NCBI GenBank assembly: GCA_913056335.1
Contig: CAJXLX010000015.1
Location: 1 to 41,994 of the forward strand
Length of the DNA stretch: 41,994 nucleotides
Source of the DNA: an uncultured Rhodothermaceae bacterium
Lineage (GTDB): Bacteria; Bacteroidota; Rhodothermia; Rhodothermales; Salinibacteraceae
Direction: 5' to 3'
The position numbers and the translations under genes are program-made. The number at the start of each line of letters is the position of its first letter. Within the stretch, counting starts at the first letter, position 1. This document shows positions 7,588 to 16,329 of this stretch, piece by piece. The notes under the pieces were generated by a model. It saw only the letters and a list, made by a program, of their open reading frames with translations. It searched no databases and was not told where the DNA came from.

Positions 7588-10113
7588 CTACGCCTCTATT
7601 AGGGCATGCATGTCGCGCGGGAGGCGCACGGTAACACACGTCCCCACATCCTTCTTGCTGTCTACTGCGATTGTGCCGTGCATGAGCTCCACAAGCTCGC
7701 GGGTAATGGCCAGTCCCAGCCCGCTTCCCTCATATTTACGCTGATGCCCGGTCGACTCCTGTTGGAACGGAGCAAACAGTTGGTCAATGAACGCGTCTCC
7801 GATACCAATACCCGTGTCGCGCACCTTGAGGATAACCTGCGTGTCTGCGCATGCGCATTCGAGCGTGATCGAGCCGCCTGCATCCGTAAACTTAATGGCA
7901 TTACTTAGCAGATTGCTAATCACACGCTGCACTGCGCTTTCATCGAGCACAACGGGAATCGGATCGGGTGGGCATTCGAACGCGAGCTGCACATCATGCT
8001 CGCGGGCGTGCTCGCGAAACATAGCGCGCAGTCCCTCAAGCTGACGCTGAAGGTCGAATGCCTCGGGGGTAATCTCCGCCGTTCCGGCTTCCAGCTGCGA
8101 GAGGTTAAGCACAGAGTTAAGCGTACGCATGAGACGCTCGCCCGCTTTGTGCACCAGCTCCACAAACCGATCGGCTGGGGCGTCGAGCGCCTCGTTGAGA
8201 AGCACTTCCGAAAATCCGATGATTGACGTCAGCGGCGTACGAATTTCGTGGCTCATGTTGGCCAACAGGGCCGACTTCAGGCGGCTCATCTCCTCAGCCT
8301 GCTCCTTGGCAGCGATGAGCTCTTGCTCGTATCGTTTCCGCCCGGTAATGTCGATGCCAATAGCAATGCGCAGGTCTTGCATGGGCGCAACGATCGTCCA
8401 CGACGTGTCGACCACGGAGCCACGGCGCGTGTGCACCTGAATGTCGCGCCAGGCATCAGGCGCCTCGACAAGGAAGGCGCGGGCACGGGCACGAAGCACG
8501 TCATCGGGAAACAGCGCCTTGAGTATGTTAGGATGGTCCAGTGCCTCCTCCATCGACCAGCCCATGACCTGCTGCCAGTGGCGGTTTACCATGCTCAGCG
8601 ATCCATCCATGGCGTAGAACGAAATCATTGCAGGCACATGGTCGAAGATCACCTGCAGGATCTCTTTTTGCTCTTTCAGCGCCTTCTTCGTCTGGCGCGT
8701 TTCGGTGAGGTCCATGTGCGTACCCACAGCACGGCGCGGCGTACCGTCGTCATTCCATTCGAGCACCTTGCCCCGCATAAGCACCACCCGCACCCGTCCG
8801 GCTTTCGTGCGCATGCGGAGCGTAGCTTCGATGACGGGTCGTCCGCCTTCAACATGCGCCTCAACAGCTTTATGGAAGAGCGTTCGATCTTCAGGATGCA
8901 GGCGCTGTAGGAAAGCGTCGAGGGTCGGCTTCATCTCATCCGGCGCGTAGCCCAGCATGTGAGCCCACCGTGCATCGACCGTGTAGGTACGTGTGTTGAA
9001 GTTGTATTCCCAGCTCCCCAGGTCGCCGCCATAGAGCGTCATTTCGAGGCGCTCGCGCTCGGTGCGAAGCCGCGTGCGCTGCCGATGGTGGGTAATTGCA
9101 ACGCGGGCCAACTGCACCACCGCATCAATGATCTGCTGCTCGGCCGGCGCTGGCACCCGCGTGTCGGGGTAGTACAGCGCAAACGTTCCCAGCACCTCAC
9201 CCTCCTGATTGCGGATAGGCGTTGACCAGCACGAACGCAGGTCGTGCTCCAGTGCTAAGTCACGGTAATCGGCCCATCGCGGATCGCGCGCAATGTCCTC
9301 GCTCACAACCTGCGCGTTGTGATGCATGGCCGCCCCGCACGCCCCTACCGTAGGCCCAACCACAATGCCATCGATAGCGTTCACGTAGGCGTCAGGGAGG
9401 TGCGGAGCGGCGCTGTGGCGCATTCTGTTCTCTTCGGTATCATAAAGCAGCACCGACCCGCGCGCCAGCGAACTGTGGGCCTCGGCCAACGACACAATGT
9501 TTGCCAGCACCTCGGGCAGTGGCGTTTCAGTTGCGATCTGCTCCAGGATGGTCTGCTGATACGTTTGCAACTGCTGAATGCGCTCGTGGTCGTGCGCTTC
9601 GCGTCGCAGCGCAAGCAGGTCTGCCACCACCTTGGCCAGCTCCTCCAGCTCCTGAAGTGCTGTCTTGGAGGGCTCCCGGGCTACCGGATCCATAACGCAG
9701 AGCGTCCCGATCACATAGCCTTCTACCCGAACGGGAATGCCCGCATAGCACTTTACATGCGGAGGCGTAGCAACCAGCGGAGCCCGCGCAAATTGCTCAT
9801 GCATAGCGGCATCGGCCACCACGAGCGCCCCCCCGGTTTCCATGACGTGGTTACACATGGCCAACGGCGCCTCCAACTCGTTCAGGTCGAGGCCCACGCA
9901 CACTTTAAACCACTGGGCTGTGCCTGTGCGCAACGAAAGCGCCGCAAACGGTGAATTCGTCGCGTAGGCTGCGAGCCGCACAATGCGGGCAAAGGGCGCT
10001 TTGGGGGCGCTATCGAGCAAGTCGTACTGCCGCACCACCGCTTCACGAGCCGACTCAGCGGTGGCATGCGGCTCAACGGCGTCTGGCTCGAACGGAGATG
10101 AGGCTTCCGACAT
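7588..10113 (-). CDS. Soluble hybrid-sensor histidine kinase, GAF-GAF-PAS-PAS-HisKA-HATPase
   Basis: 841 residues with no transmembrane segment, so it probably senses cytoplasmic signals. Domains in order: GAF (about 30-170, of the type with QWFKVCVGLDLNE and CYAGIPV), a second GAF (about 185-345), PAS (about 355-470, ending GTHMDLTETRQ), PAS (about 485-595, ending GIDITGRKR), HisKA with the phospho-accepting His622 in SHEIRTPL, and a HATPase domain with the N box NLLSNAIKF (734-742), DTGIG (766-770) and GSGLGLA (796-802). All kinase boxes are intact. There is no receiver domain and no response regulator gene next to it, so its output is unknown. It lies 98 bases downstream of era on the same strand and may be transcribed separately. 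Confidence 0.93.
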   Translation of the reverse strand: MSEASSPFEPDAVEPHATAESAREAVVRQYDLLDSAPKAPFARIVRLAAYATNSPFAALSLRTGTAQWFKVCVGLDLNELEAPLAMCNHVMETGGALVVADAAMHEQFARAPLVATPPHVKCYAGIPVRVEGYVIGTLCVMDPVAREPSKTALQELEELAKVVADLLALRREAHDHERIQQLQTYQQTILEQIATETPLPEVLANIVSLAEAHSSLARGSVLLYDTEENRMRHSAAPHLPDAYVNAIDGIVVGPTVGACGAAMHHNAQVVSEDIARDPRWADYRDLALEHDLRSCWSTPIRNQEGEVLGTFALYYPDTRVPAPAEQQIIDAVVQLARVAITHHRQRTRLRTERERLEMTLYGGDLGSWEYNFNTRTYTVDARWAHMLGYAPDEMKPTLDAFLQRLHPEDRTLFHKAVEAHVEGGRPVIEATLRMRTKAGRVRVVLMRGKVLEWNDDGTPRRAVGTHMDLTETRQTKKALKEQKEILQVIFDHVPAMISFYAMDGSLSMVNRHWQQVMGWSMEEALDHPNILKALFPDDVLRARARAFLVEAPDAWRDIQVHTRRGSVVDTSWTIVAPMQDLRIAIGIDITGRKRYEQELIAAKEQAEEMSRLKSALLANMSHEIRTPLTSIIGFSEVLLNEALDAPADRFVELVHKAGERLMRTLNSVLNLSQLEAGTAEITPEAFDLQRQLEGLRAMFREHAREHDVQLAFECPPDPIPVVLDESAVQRVISNLLSNAIKFTDAGGSITLECACADTQVILKVRDTGIGIGDAFIDQLFAPFQQESTGHQRKYEGSGLGLAITRELVELMHGTIAVDSKKDVGTCVTVRLPRDMHALIEA

Positions 10114-10211
10114 GGCAATTCAAGTAACTGAGCAGGGCCCTATTGCAGAGGGGGCCGCCCCCTACAGACATAACACCGGGTTGCACGTCTGTGCAACATG
10201 TATCAGGCTTT

Positions 10212-11105
10212 CTACTCTCGGTATCCATACGACCGCAGAAACTGTTCCCGGTCGCGCCAATCTTTTCGCACCTTGACGTGCAACTGAAGGTACACCGACG
10301 TATCCAAAAACGTCTCGATGGTGTGCCGCGCGGCTTTCCCCAGCCGTTTCAACGCCTCGCCGCCCTTCCCAATAAGAATGCCCTTATGGCTCTTGCGCGT
10401 GACCACAATCTCCGCGTCAATAAAGTCTTTACTGCCTGAACGCTCAGTGTATTCGACAATGTTGACCTGAGTGGAGTACGGCACCTCTTCGTGAAAGTAC
10501 TCCAGGATCTGCTCGCGAATGAGCTCGGCCACAAAGAACCGCTGCGGGTGCTCGCTAATCTGGTCTTTGGGATAAAACGGCGGGCCCTGGGGCAGCATAC
10601 CACGCAGCGTATCGAGCAGCACGTCGAGATTGAACCCGGTGACTGAGGATGTTGGGATTACCTCTTCAAAGCCACGCAGCTCGGTGTACGTCTCGACCAG
10701 CGGAAGCGCCTGCTCTTGCGGAATGAGATCCATTTTGGTGAGCACGAGCAGCGCCGGGCGGTCTTCGATGTGCGCCAAACTGAGCGTATCGGGCGTGTCG
10801 CGGGTGGCATCGGCCAAGAAGAGCAGCAGGTCGGCATCGCGGATGGCCGTGGTTACCTGATCCATCATGGCATTTTGCAGGCCATATTCGGGCTTGATGA
10901 TACCCGGCGTATCCTGAAAGATAATCTGGTGCTCAGGCCCCGAGTGGATCCCCACAATGCGGTGCCGCGTGGTTTGCGGCTTGCGCGTTACGATGGAGAG
11001 CTTCTGACCCAGCAGCGCGTTCATGAGCGTGCTTTTGCCCACGTTGGGCTTGCCAACCAGCGACACATAGCCGCTACGATGGGAATCGGGAATGTCGTCG
11101 AACAT
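10212..11105 (-). CDS. era: GTPase Era
   Basis: 297 residues, the usual length. Era binds 16S rRNA near its 3' end and assists 30S subunit maturation. The GTPase domain shows G1 GKPNVGKS (18-25), the switch TTRHRIVG (45-52), G3 DTPG (65-68) and G4 TKMD (123-126). The C-terminal KH domain has the RNA-binding GKGGEALKRLG followed by AARHTIE, near residue 250. The frame is open upstream into pdxJ, but ATG at 11103-11105 gives the expected short N-terminus before SGYVSLVGKPNVGKS. It lies 25 bases downstream of pdxJ on the same strand, so the two are likely one transcript. Confidence 0.97.
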   Translation of the reverse strand: MFDDIPDSHRSGYVSLVGKPNVGKSTLMNALLGQKLSIVTRKPQTTRHRIVGIHSGPEHQIIFQDTPGIIKPEYGLQNAMMDQVTTAIRDADLLLFLADATRDTPDTLSLAHIEDRPALLVLTKMDLIPQEQALPLVETYTELRGFEEVIPTSSVTGFNLDVLLDTLRGMLPQGPPFYPKDQISEHPQRFFVAELIREQILEYFHEEVPYSTQVNIVEYTERSGSKDFIDAEIVVTRKSHKGILIGKGGEALKRLGKAARHTIETFLDTSVYLQLHVKVRKDWRDREQFLRSYGYRE

Positions 11106-11130
11106 AGGGAGGACGGGGGTCTGAAACAGG

Positions 11131-11862
11131 TTAGGCGGTGTGGATGAGATGGCGCATGTCGCGTACGGCCTGCGGGAGTCCGCTGAACACCGCCCGGCTA
11201 ATGACGGCAAACCCGATCGAGACCTCGGCCACATGCGGCACAGCCCGTACGAACGGCTGCACGTTGGTGTAGTTGAGTCCGTGCCCCGCATGCACGCGAA
11301 GGCCTGCTTGATGGGCGGCCTTTGCTCCTGCTGCCAGGCGGTCGAGCTCGCGAGCACGGCCTGATTCGGTGGTCGCGTTGGCATAGTCGCCTGTGTGCAG
11401 TTCTACCGCGTGGGCCCCTGCTTCAGCAGCAGCCTCAACCTGATGCGGCACCGGGTCTACAAAAAGCGCAACCTGCTCAATGCCTGCATCGCTCAGCTTC
11501 GGGATCACTGCATTCAGCCGCTCTGCATTGGCCGATACGTCGAGCCCCCCCTCGGTAGTTACCTCTTCGCGTCGCTCGGGCACCAGCGTTGCCAGTTCGG
11601 GCTGCACATCGCAGCAGATGGCTACCTCTTCGGCATTCGTAGACAACTCAAAGTCAAGCTTGCCGTGCACGGTTTGCTTAAGCAGACGCACATCGCGCTC
11701 AGTGATGTGGCGCCGGTCCTCACGTAAATGGAACACAATTCCGTAGGCATTCGCCTGCATACAAAGCCCAGCAGCGTGCACTGGGTCCGGTGCCGCTTCG
11801 CGGCGCGCATTGCGCAACGTAGCTACATGGTCAATGTTGATAAGCAGACGCGGAGCAGTCAT
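11131..11862 (-). CDS. pdxJ: Pyridoxine 5'-phosphate synthase
   Basis: 243 residues from ATG at 11860-11862. PdxJ condenses 3-amino-2-oxopropyl phosphate (1-amino-acetone 3-phosphate) with deoxyxylulose 5-phosphate in the DXP-dependent vitamin B6 pathway. The family landmarks are INIDHVATLRNAR at the N-terminus, FHLREDRRHI, the glutamate of STNAEEVA region, ELHTGDYA and HAGHGLNYTN, all on a TIM barrel. A GTG two codons upstream (11866-11868) would add only MS; the ATG gives the more family-like start MTAPRLLINIDH. No pdxA or dxs gene is nearby. It begins a 378-base divergent gap and is followed closely by era. Confidence 0.96.
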   Translation of the reverse strand: MTAPRLLINIDHVATLRNARREAAPDPVHAAGLCMQANAYGIVFHLREDRRHITERDVRLLKQTVHGKLDFELSTNAEEVAICCDVQPELATLVPERREEVTTEGGLDVSANAERLNAVIPKLSDAGIEQVALFVDPVPHQVEAAAEAGAHAVELHTGDYANATTESGRARELDRLAAGAKAAHQAGLRVHAGHGLNYTNVQPFVRAVPHVAEVSIGFAVISRAVFSGLPQAVRDMRHLIHTA

Positions 11863-12240
11863 GGACACAAAAATTGGTGATGCGGGGCGAACGGGTGTTC
11901 AGATCGGATTTCCCTGTACCCAGGCTACGGAGCTTTGTTTAGGCGTTCTTATGCAGATGGGCCGCCTAAGCGCCTACTTCGCTGCGTTCCTACATCAATA
12001 AATAACGATCTGTAGAACGATCCTTGCAATTCGTTATGGTACCGTATATTTTTGGTTTGTGTTATAGCAACCCGGCAGCGCCACAGGCTACCATGCACTG
12101 GGGCCTGCCTCCCCACGCAACACGGCCCAGCCGGAGGCTTCGTTTTCGGATGCCCTGCTTTTCGGGTTTCCGCTTTCGGATGCTCCGCTCTGGACCAGCG
12201 TTTAGGTTCTCCACTACCGTCTTACCCACTGCTGCACTTT
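11863..12240. other. 378-base divergent intergenic region between pdxJ and a small membrane protein gene
   Basis: No gene is supported here; the frame in front of the downstream gene is open, but the residues look random and rich in Pro/Arg/Phe. The gap must hold promoters for both directions. A plausible rightward one is described at 12023-12054. Other visible features are a direct repeat of ACGATC (12005-12010 and 12017-12022) and a near-repeat TTTCGGATGC (about 12144 and 12174) in the leader. No clear promoter for pdxJ was found by eye. Confidence 0.4.
12023..12054 (+). promoter_or_regulatory. Candidate Bacteroidota-type promoter for the 12241 gene
   Basis: TATTTTTG (12047-12054) matches the Bacteroidota -7 consensus TAnnTTTG exactly, with CTTG (12023-12026) 20 bases upstream in place of the TTTG -33 box. 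The same stretch can also be read as TTGCAA-15-TATATT, a poorly spaced sigma70 site. Transcription from here would give a leader of about 180 bases. Assignment is by eye only and AT-rich matches in an otherwise GC-rich gap are the sole support. Confidence 0.35.
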
Positions 12241-12708
12241 ATGGCGCTCAAGAGCGATCGTCTCCGGACTACTCTGCAAGTTGTGCTGGCCATCGTCATC
12301 GGCGCGCTTGCGTACTTCCTGTATTACTCGATCACCGAACCGTATGAGGCCATTGAGCGCGAGCAGCGGATCGTAGAAGAGGTGCGTAACCGCATGTCCG
12401 ACATTCGCACCACCTTAAACCGCTACGAGCGCGACAGCACCACCTACCCCGACTCGCTCGACCAACTCATGGCTCACATTCAGCGGGATTCGGCGCTTCT
12501 GGCCAACCGCGACAGCATTTTCATGACATCGTTTGAGCTCGACTCGATGTTCTATTCGCCCCGCAACGGCGCGCCGTTTGTCTACACCCTCAGCGACACC
12601 GGCCAGGTGCCTACGTATTTGCTGGAGGCTCCTGCTCCTGACTCGACCGACCAGATTGGGACGCTCTCGGGCGATCCGACGCGCACCAATGTCGCCAGTT
12701 GGGAATAA
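12241..12708 (+). CDS. Small single-pass membrane protein, unknown function
   Basis: 155 residues. One N-terminal transmembrane helix (about 10-30, rich in Val/Ile/Ala/Leu/Tyr) follows the charged start MALKSDRLR, then a helix-prone segment EPYEAIEREQRIVEEVRNRM and an extracytoplasmic region. The pattern 'RMSDIRTTLNRYERDSTTYPDSLDQL' region, in which a helix leads to a Tyr-Pro-x-Ser-Leu-x-x-Leu motif, resembles the helix-to-globular transition of GspG-type pseudopilins, but there is no prepilin peptidase site, so this is only a resemblance. Its C-terminus is acidic and Thr/Ser-rich. The next gene, 149 bases downstream, is PilM-like, which may point to a common function. ATG at 12241 was chosen because upstream codons are not protein-like. 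Confidence 0.75.
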   Translation: MALKSDRLRTTLQVVLAIVIGALAYFLYYSITEPYEAIEREQRIVEEVRNRMSDIRTTLNRYERDSTTYPDSLDQLMAHIQRDSALLANRDSIFMTSFELDSMFYSPRNGAPFVYTLSDTGQVPTYLLEAPAPDSTDQIGTLSGDPTRTNVASWE

Positions 12709-12857
12709 TAGTCACGGCGAGTTGCATGATGGCCCTGACGATTGCGCTGCAGCATTTGCACCGGATCCGCACCCCCTCTTGCACCGCCTTGCGGCTCGCA
12801 TAGCCTTGCAGGTCGTGCCCAGGGGCCACCGGCCTGCGGGGATGCACGCTTTCTCTT

Positions 12858-13787
12858 ATGAACACCGCGTATGACGCTGTCGTCGAGCTATGGGGAGCAA
12901 CCTGCCGTGTTGCGGTAGGATCGCGTGCGCCCGTACAGTGGTATGCTCACACCGAGCAAACGCTCAGCCCCCCTGCCAGCCGTGCCCTCTTCGCCGTCGC
13001 GCCGCTGTCTGATGCGCAGGCTGCCGCACTCACCGACGTTCAGGCGCAACTAACGGCCACCTTCCGCACCGCAGGCGCTGCTGTGGATACCCTACATGTG
13101 CTTGTGCACCCTCCTGCAGCGCTTACTGTGCAGGCCCCACTTCAGTCCACGGCCTCGGCCTCGGCATGTCGGCGTGCGCTCATGCAGCAGGCAGCTCTGC
13201 TTACCGGAGCACGCCGCGCCCAGGCGCTCCGGCTTGCAATGACCGCCGTCGACGCGCCGCTGCCGGCTCCAGCCTCGATGCAGTGGCATCGCGGGCTTGT
13301 TCTGCCCAGCGCAGTATACGGACGCGTTGACGACTGGGGCACTGCCGTCAATGCAGACCGCGTGGCTATTGCCAGCAGCGCAGCCCACACCTGCGACGCC
13401 CGTGCCCCGCGCCAGGACAGCTGGCACCTGGGACTGGGGTGCCATGCCGCGCACACCGAGTATGCTCTGTGGCATGGCGACACATGTGCGTATCTCTACT
13501 ACACCCCGCTTGCAACCACCCCCACCGACCGGGCCTACTTTGCCGCCCTGCTGTTGAACCGGTTAGGACTCTCTGACGCTGGCATCGCTGCGATTTGGGC
13601 GTACGGTGCCACGGCCCAACACGCTGCAACAATGCCTCCCATAGCAGGCATACAGCCGCGTCTGGCTCAGCCTCCGCATCCCAAGGCCATGCGCCGCCTG
13701 CATGCGTCCGATGCATCCAGCCTCCATCCTCTACGGTGGGCCGGCATTCACAGCATCCTGGCGCATACCGCTTCGTATCCGGATTAA
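12858..13787 (+). CDS. DUF3822/PilM-like protein upstream of rsmD (tentative)
   Basis: 309 residues, no transmembrane segment or signal peptide. I do not recognise strong motifs. The pattern of alternating hydrophobic strands and the position immediately before rsmD suggest the Bacteroidota DUF3822 family, which has an actin-like (PilM/ASKHA-type) fold and is commonly encoded beside rsmD. Divergence is large: the protein is rich in Ala, Thr, His and Pro, and no nucleotide-binding glycine motif is obvious. The call rests mainly on gene neighbourhood (DUF3822-like, rsmD, coaD) and size. It could instead be an unrelated lineage-specific protein. Confidence 0.5.
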   Translation: MNTAYDAVVELWGATCRVAVGSRAPVQWYAHTEQTLSPPASRALFAVAPLSDAQAAALTDVQAQLTATFRTAGAAVDTLHVLVHPPAALTVQAPLQSTASASACRRALMQQAALLTGARRAQALRLAMTAVDAPLPAPASMQWHRGLVLPSAVYGRVDDWGTAVNADRVAIASSAAHTCDARAPRQDSWHLGLGCHAAHTEYALWHGDTCAYLYYTPLATTPTDRAYFAALLLNRLGLSDAGIAAIWAYGATAQHAATMPPIAGIQPRLAQPPHPKAMRRLHASDASSLHPLRWAGIHSILAHTASYPD

Positions 13788-13879
13788 ACCAAACAGTATC
13801 TCGCGAACCTGTGCGGTCCTATTTCGGTACACAATCTGTAACGCTTCGCGCGTCTCTCTCGTATTAACTGCTTGCCTGT

Positions 13880-14482
13880 ATGCGCATTATTGCTGGCCAA
13901 TTCCGAGGGCACACGATTGATGCCCCCGACGGGCACCGCACCCGTCCCTCTACGGCCCGCACCCGCGAATCTCTCTTTAGCCTGATTGACAGCCGCATCT
14001 ACCTGCACGGAGCCGAGGTCATCGACCTGTTTGCGGGTACCGGAGCGCTGGGGCTTGAAGCCATTAGCCGCGGTGCAGCCATTGTCACATTTGTCGAGTC
14101 GGATGGCCATGTGCTTAACTGCGCACGCCAAAACGCCGAACGCCTGGGCGTATCCGACCAATGTCTGTTTGTACAGGGAGATGCCGTTACGTATCTGGAT
14201 CGCTACACCGGTCCCGATGTAGACCTGATCATGGCCGATCCGCCGTATAAGCTGGAGGCGATGCGCGAGATGCCCGACCTGGCCGTACCGCACCTCAACA
14301 CCGATGGCGTCTTTACGCTGGAGCACAGCTCCCATCACTTTTTCGATGACCACCCGCACCGCACTACGCACCGCGCGTACGGACGCACCATCGTCACCGT
14401 CTTTCGCCCTCCGCTTCCGCCCGCTGATGCCGATGCGGTAGATGCCCAATCGGCAAACTCCGAACCCGCTGCAGATGCGTAA
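13880..14482 (+). CDS. rsmD: 16S rRNA (guanine(966)-N2)-methyltransferase RsmD
   Basis: 200 residues. RsmD methylates G966 of 16S rRNA during 30S assembly. The N-terminus MRIIAGQFRGH is characteristic, followed by RPSTARTRESLFSLI. The SAM-binding motif I is VIDLFAGTGALGLEA (47-61), and motif IV is the N6/N2-amino methyltransferase DPPY (120-123). The last ~25 residues are Ala/Asp/Pro-rich and exceed the usual end of the family. coaD follows after 35 bases, the rsmD-coaD order seen in many bacteria, so co-transcription is likely. Confidence 0.95.
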   Translation: MRIIAGQFRGHTIDAPDGHRTRPSTARTRESLFSLIDSRIYLHGAEVIDLFAGTGALGLEAISRGAAIVTFVESDGHVLNCARQNAERLGVSDQCLFVQGDAVTYLDRYTGPDVDLIMADPPYKLEAMREMPDLAVPHLNTDGVFTLEHSSHHFFDDHPHRTTHRAYGRTIVTVFRPPLPPADADAVDAQSANSEPAADA

Positions 14483-14517
14483 GCGACCTTGCTCTTGCCT
14501 GACTCTACTCACTGCCT

Positions 14518-15009
14518 GTGCTTGCTCTGTATCCCGGCACATTCGACCCCTTTACGTATGGCCACCTCGACGTGCTGGAGCGTGCGCTGGCGCTCTTCGA
14601 TTGCGTGGAGGTAACCGTTGGCGTAAACGCCTCAAAGGAAACGCTCTTTTCAACCAAGGAGCGCATCGACCTGATCGAAGCCTGCACCCAATCGCTCGAT
14701 GATGTGCAGGTGGTGGCCCATGAGGGGCTTATCGTTGATCGCGCCGAGGAAGCGGGTGCCCAGGTGCTGGTGCGAGGCCTGCGACAGGTCAGCGACTTCG
14801 ACTATGAGTTCCGCATGGCCTTCGCCAATCGCAAACTGGCGCCCGATCTCGAAACCATCTTCCTCATGACCTCGGAGGCGCATGCGTTTGTGAGCGCCTC
14901 CATCGTGCGCGATGTGCACCACTGGGGCGGCGATGTCTCGAAGTTTGTGCCGCCGCCAGTGGTGCAGGCCCTCGCGCGCAAGCCCCAAGCGCCCGAGATG
15001 ACCTCGTAA
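14518..15009 (+). CDS. coaD: Phosphopantetheine adenylyltransferase
   Basis: 163 residues, starting with GTG. CoaD transfers AMP from ATP to 4'-phosphopantetheine, the fourth step of coenzyme A synthesis. YPGTFDPFTYGH (5-16) contains the TxGH nucleotidyltransferase motif, VRGLRQVSDFDYEFRMAFAN (85-104) is the substrate-binding helix region, and SASIVRD (126-132) is the second ATP-binding motif. GTG is preferred because it places the family N-terminus two residues before the first strand and no upstream ATG fits. The stop is followed by a run of seven T (15013-15019), but the hairpin before it is too weak to call a terminator. Confidence 0.96.
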   Translation: MLALYPGTFDPFTYGHLDVLERALALFDCVEVTVGVNASKETLFSTKERIDLIEACTQSLDDVQVVAHEGLIVDRAEEAGAQVLVRGLRQVSDFDYEFRMAFANRKLAPDLETIFLMTSEAHAFVSASIVRDVHHWGGDVSKFVPPPVVQALARKPQAPEMTS

Positions 15010-15069
15010 TCGTTTTTTTGCAGTGCCCTCTGTCTTTCTTCGTATCCCAGCCCACGCCGCATCCCGCTC

Positions 15070-16275
15070 ATGCCTGACTCCATCCGATTCAATGCTCGCG
15101 TTGCCCAAATGCAGCCGTCGGCCACCCTTGCCATGAAGTCGCGTGCCTCAGCACTGCGTCGCGCTGGGCACCCGGTCGTCGCGCTCAGCGCAGGCGAGCC
15201 CGATTTTAACACGCCCAAAGCTATTGCGGAGGCCGGAAAACAGGCCATCGACGAGGGATTCACCAATTACACGGAGAATCCGGGCATGGCCTCGCTGCGT
15301 GAGACAATCGCCGACAAGTTCGAGCGCGATAACGACCTCTCGTACACGCCCGAGCAGATTCTATGCTCGAACGGAGCCAAGCAGTCCATCGCGCTGGCCG
15401 TGCACGTCTTGTGCGACGAGGGCGACGAGGTGCTCATCCCGGCTCCCTACTGGGTCAGCTACCCCGAGATGACGCGCTTTGCCGGAGCTATGCCGCGTAC
15501 GGTGTCGACTACGCCGGAGCAGCAGTATCGCCTTACGCCTGAGCAGCTCGACAACGCCATCACGCCCGAGACGCGCCTGCTCATCCTGTGCTCGCCCTCG
15601 AATCCCACCGGCTCGGTGTACACGCGCGAGGAGCTGGAGGCGCTGGCCGAGGTGCTCCGTGCAAACGATCACGTGTACGTGCTCTCCGACGAGATCTACG
15701 AGCATGTGGTGTTTGATGCCGAACACACCGCCGTAGCAGCCCTGCCGGGCCTCTACGACCGCACCATCACCATCAACGGCTTCTCGAAAGCCTTTGCGAT
15801 GACCGGATGGCGCCTGGGCTACATGGCCGGTCCCGAACCCATTGTGCAGGCCGCCGCCAAGGTGCAGGGGCAGTTCACCTCCGCGCCAAGCAGCATCTCG
15901 CAGCGCGCCGGACAAGCAGCCCTCACAATGGACATGCAGCCGGTGTACGACATGGTACACGCCTTTCGCGAGCGCCGCGACTACGTGCTGGGCCGCCTCG
16001 ATGCGCTATCTGGCGTTACATGCCCCACGCCTGAGGGTGCGTTCTACCTCTTTCCCGATGTGTCGGCGCTCTTTGGCACGACCACGCCCGATGGCACGGC
16101 CATTACGAGCAGCAACGACCTGTGCATGTACCTGCTGGAGCAGCACCACGTGGCGCTGGTGCCTGGCGAGGCGTTTGGCGATCCGAACGGGCTGCGCATC
16201 TCATACGCATCGTCGATGAACGATCTCGAAACGGCGCTCGACCGCATTGCCACCGGCCTCAACGCCTTGTCGTAG
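15070..16275 (+). CDS. Aspartate aminotransferase-type class I aminotransferase
   Basis: 401 residues, a PLP enzyme of the subgroup Iγ (thermophile-type AspC) form. Visible residues are the internal aldimine Lys240 in FSKAFAMTGWRLGY, Asn178 in SPSNPTG, Asp207 and Tyr210 in LSDEIYEH, Arg248 in the SKAFAMTGWR motif, and the C-terminal substrate arginine in GLRISYASS. The early AGEPDFNTP and FTNYTENPGMASLR segments are typical of this subgroup. It probably moves an amino group between aspartate and 2-oxoglutarate, though prephenate and other acceptors are possible in the same subgroup. It sits 60 bases after coaD on the same strand; no pathway partners adjoin it. Confidence 0.93.
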   Translation: MPDSIRFNARVAQMQPSATLAMKSRASALRRAGHPVVALSAGEPDFNTPKAIAEAGKQAIDEGFTNYTENPGMASLRETIADKFERDNDLSYTPEQILCSNGAKQSIALAVHVLCDEGDEVLIPAPYWVSYPEMTRFAGAMPRTVSTTPEQQYRLTPEQLDNAITPETRLLILCSPSNPTGSVYTREELEALAEVLRANDHVYVLSDEIYEHVVFDAEHTAVAALPGLYDRTITINGFSKAFAMTGWRLGYMAGPEPIVQAAAKVQGQFTSAPSSISQRAGQAALTMDMQPVYDMVHAFRERRDYVLGRLDALSGVTCPTPEGAFYLFPDVSALFGTTTPDGTAITSSNDLCMYLLEQHHVALVPGEAFGDPNGLRISYASSMNDLETALDRIATGLNALS

Positions 16276-16329
16276 CCGCAGGCACCACAGCCCGTACTTG
16301 GCTTCTTCTCCTCGTAGCCCGCTCCCTTC

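Noticed and set aside
14994-15019. Terminator after coaD (CGAG/CTCG stem and seven T)
   Set aside because: The stem has only four base pairs and the T run begins six bases after it, so it is too weak for an intrinsic terminator.
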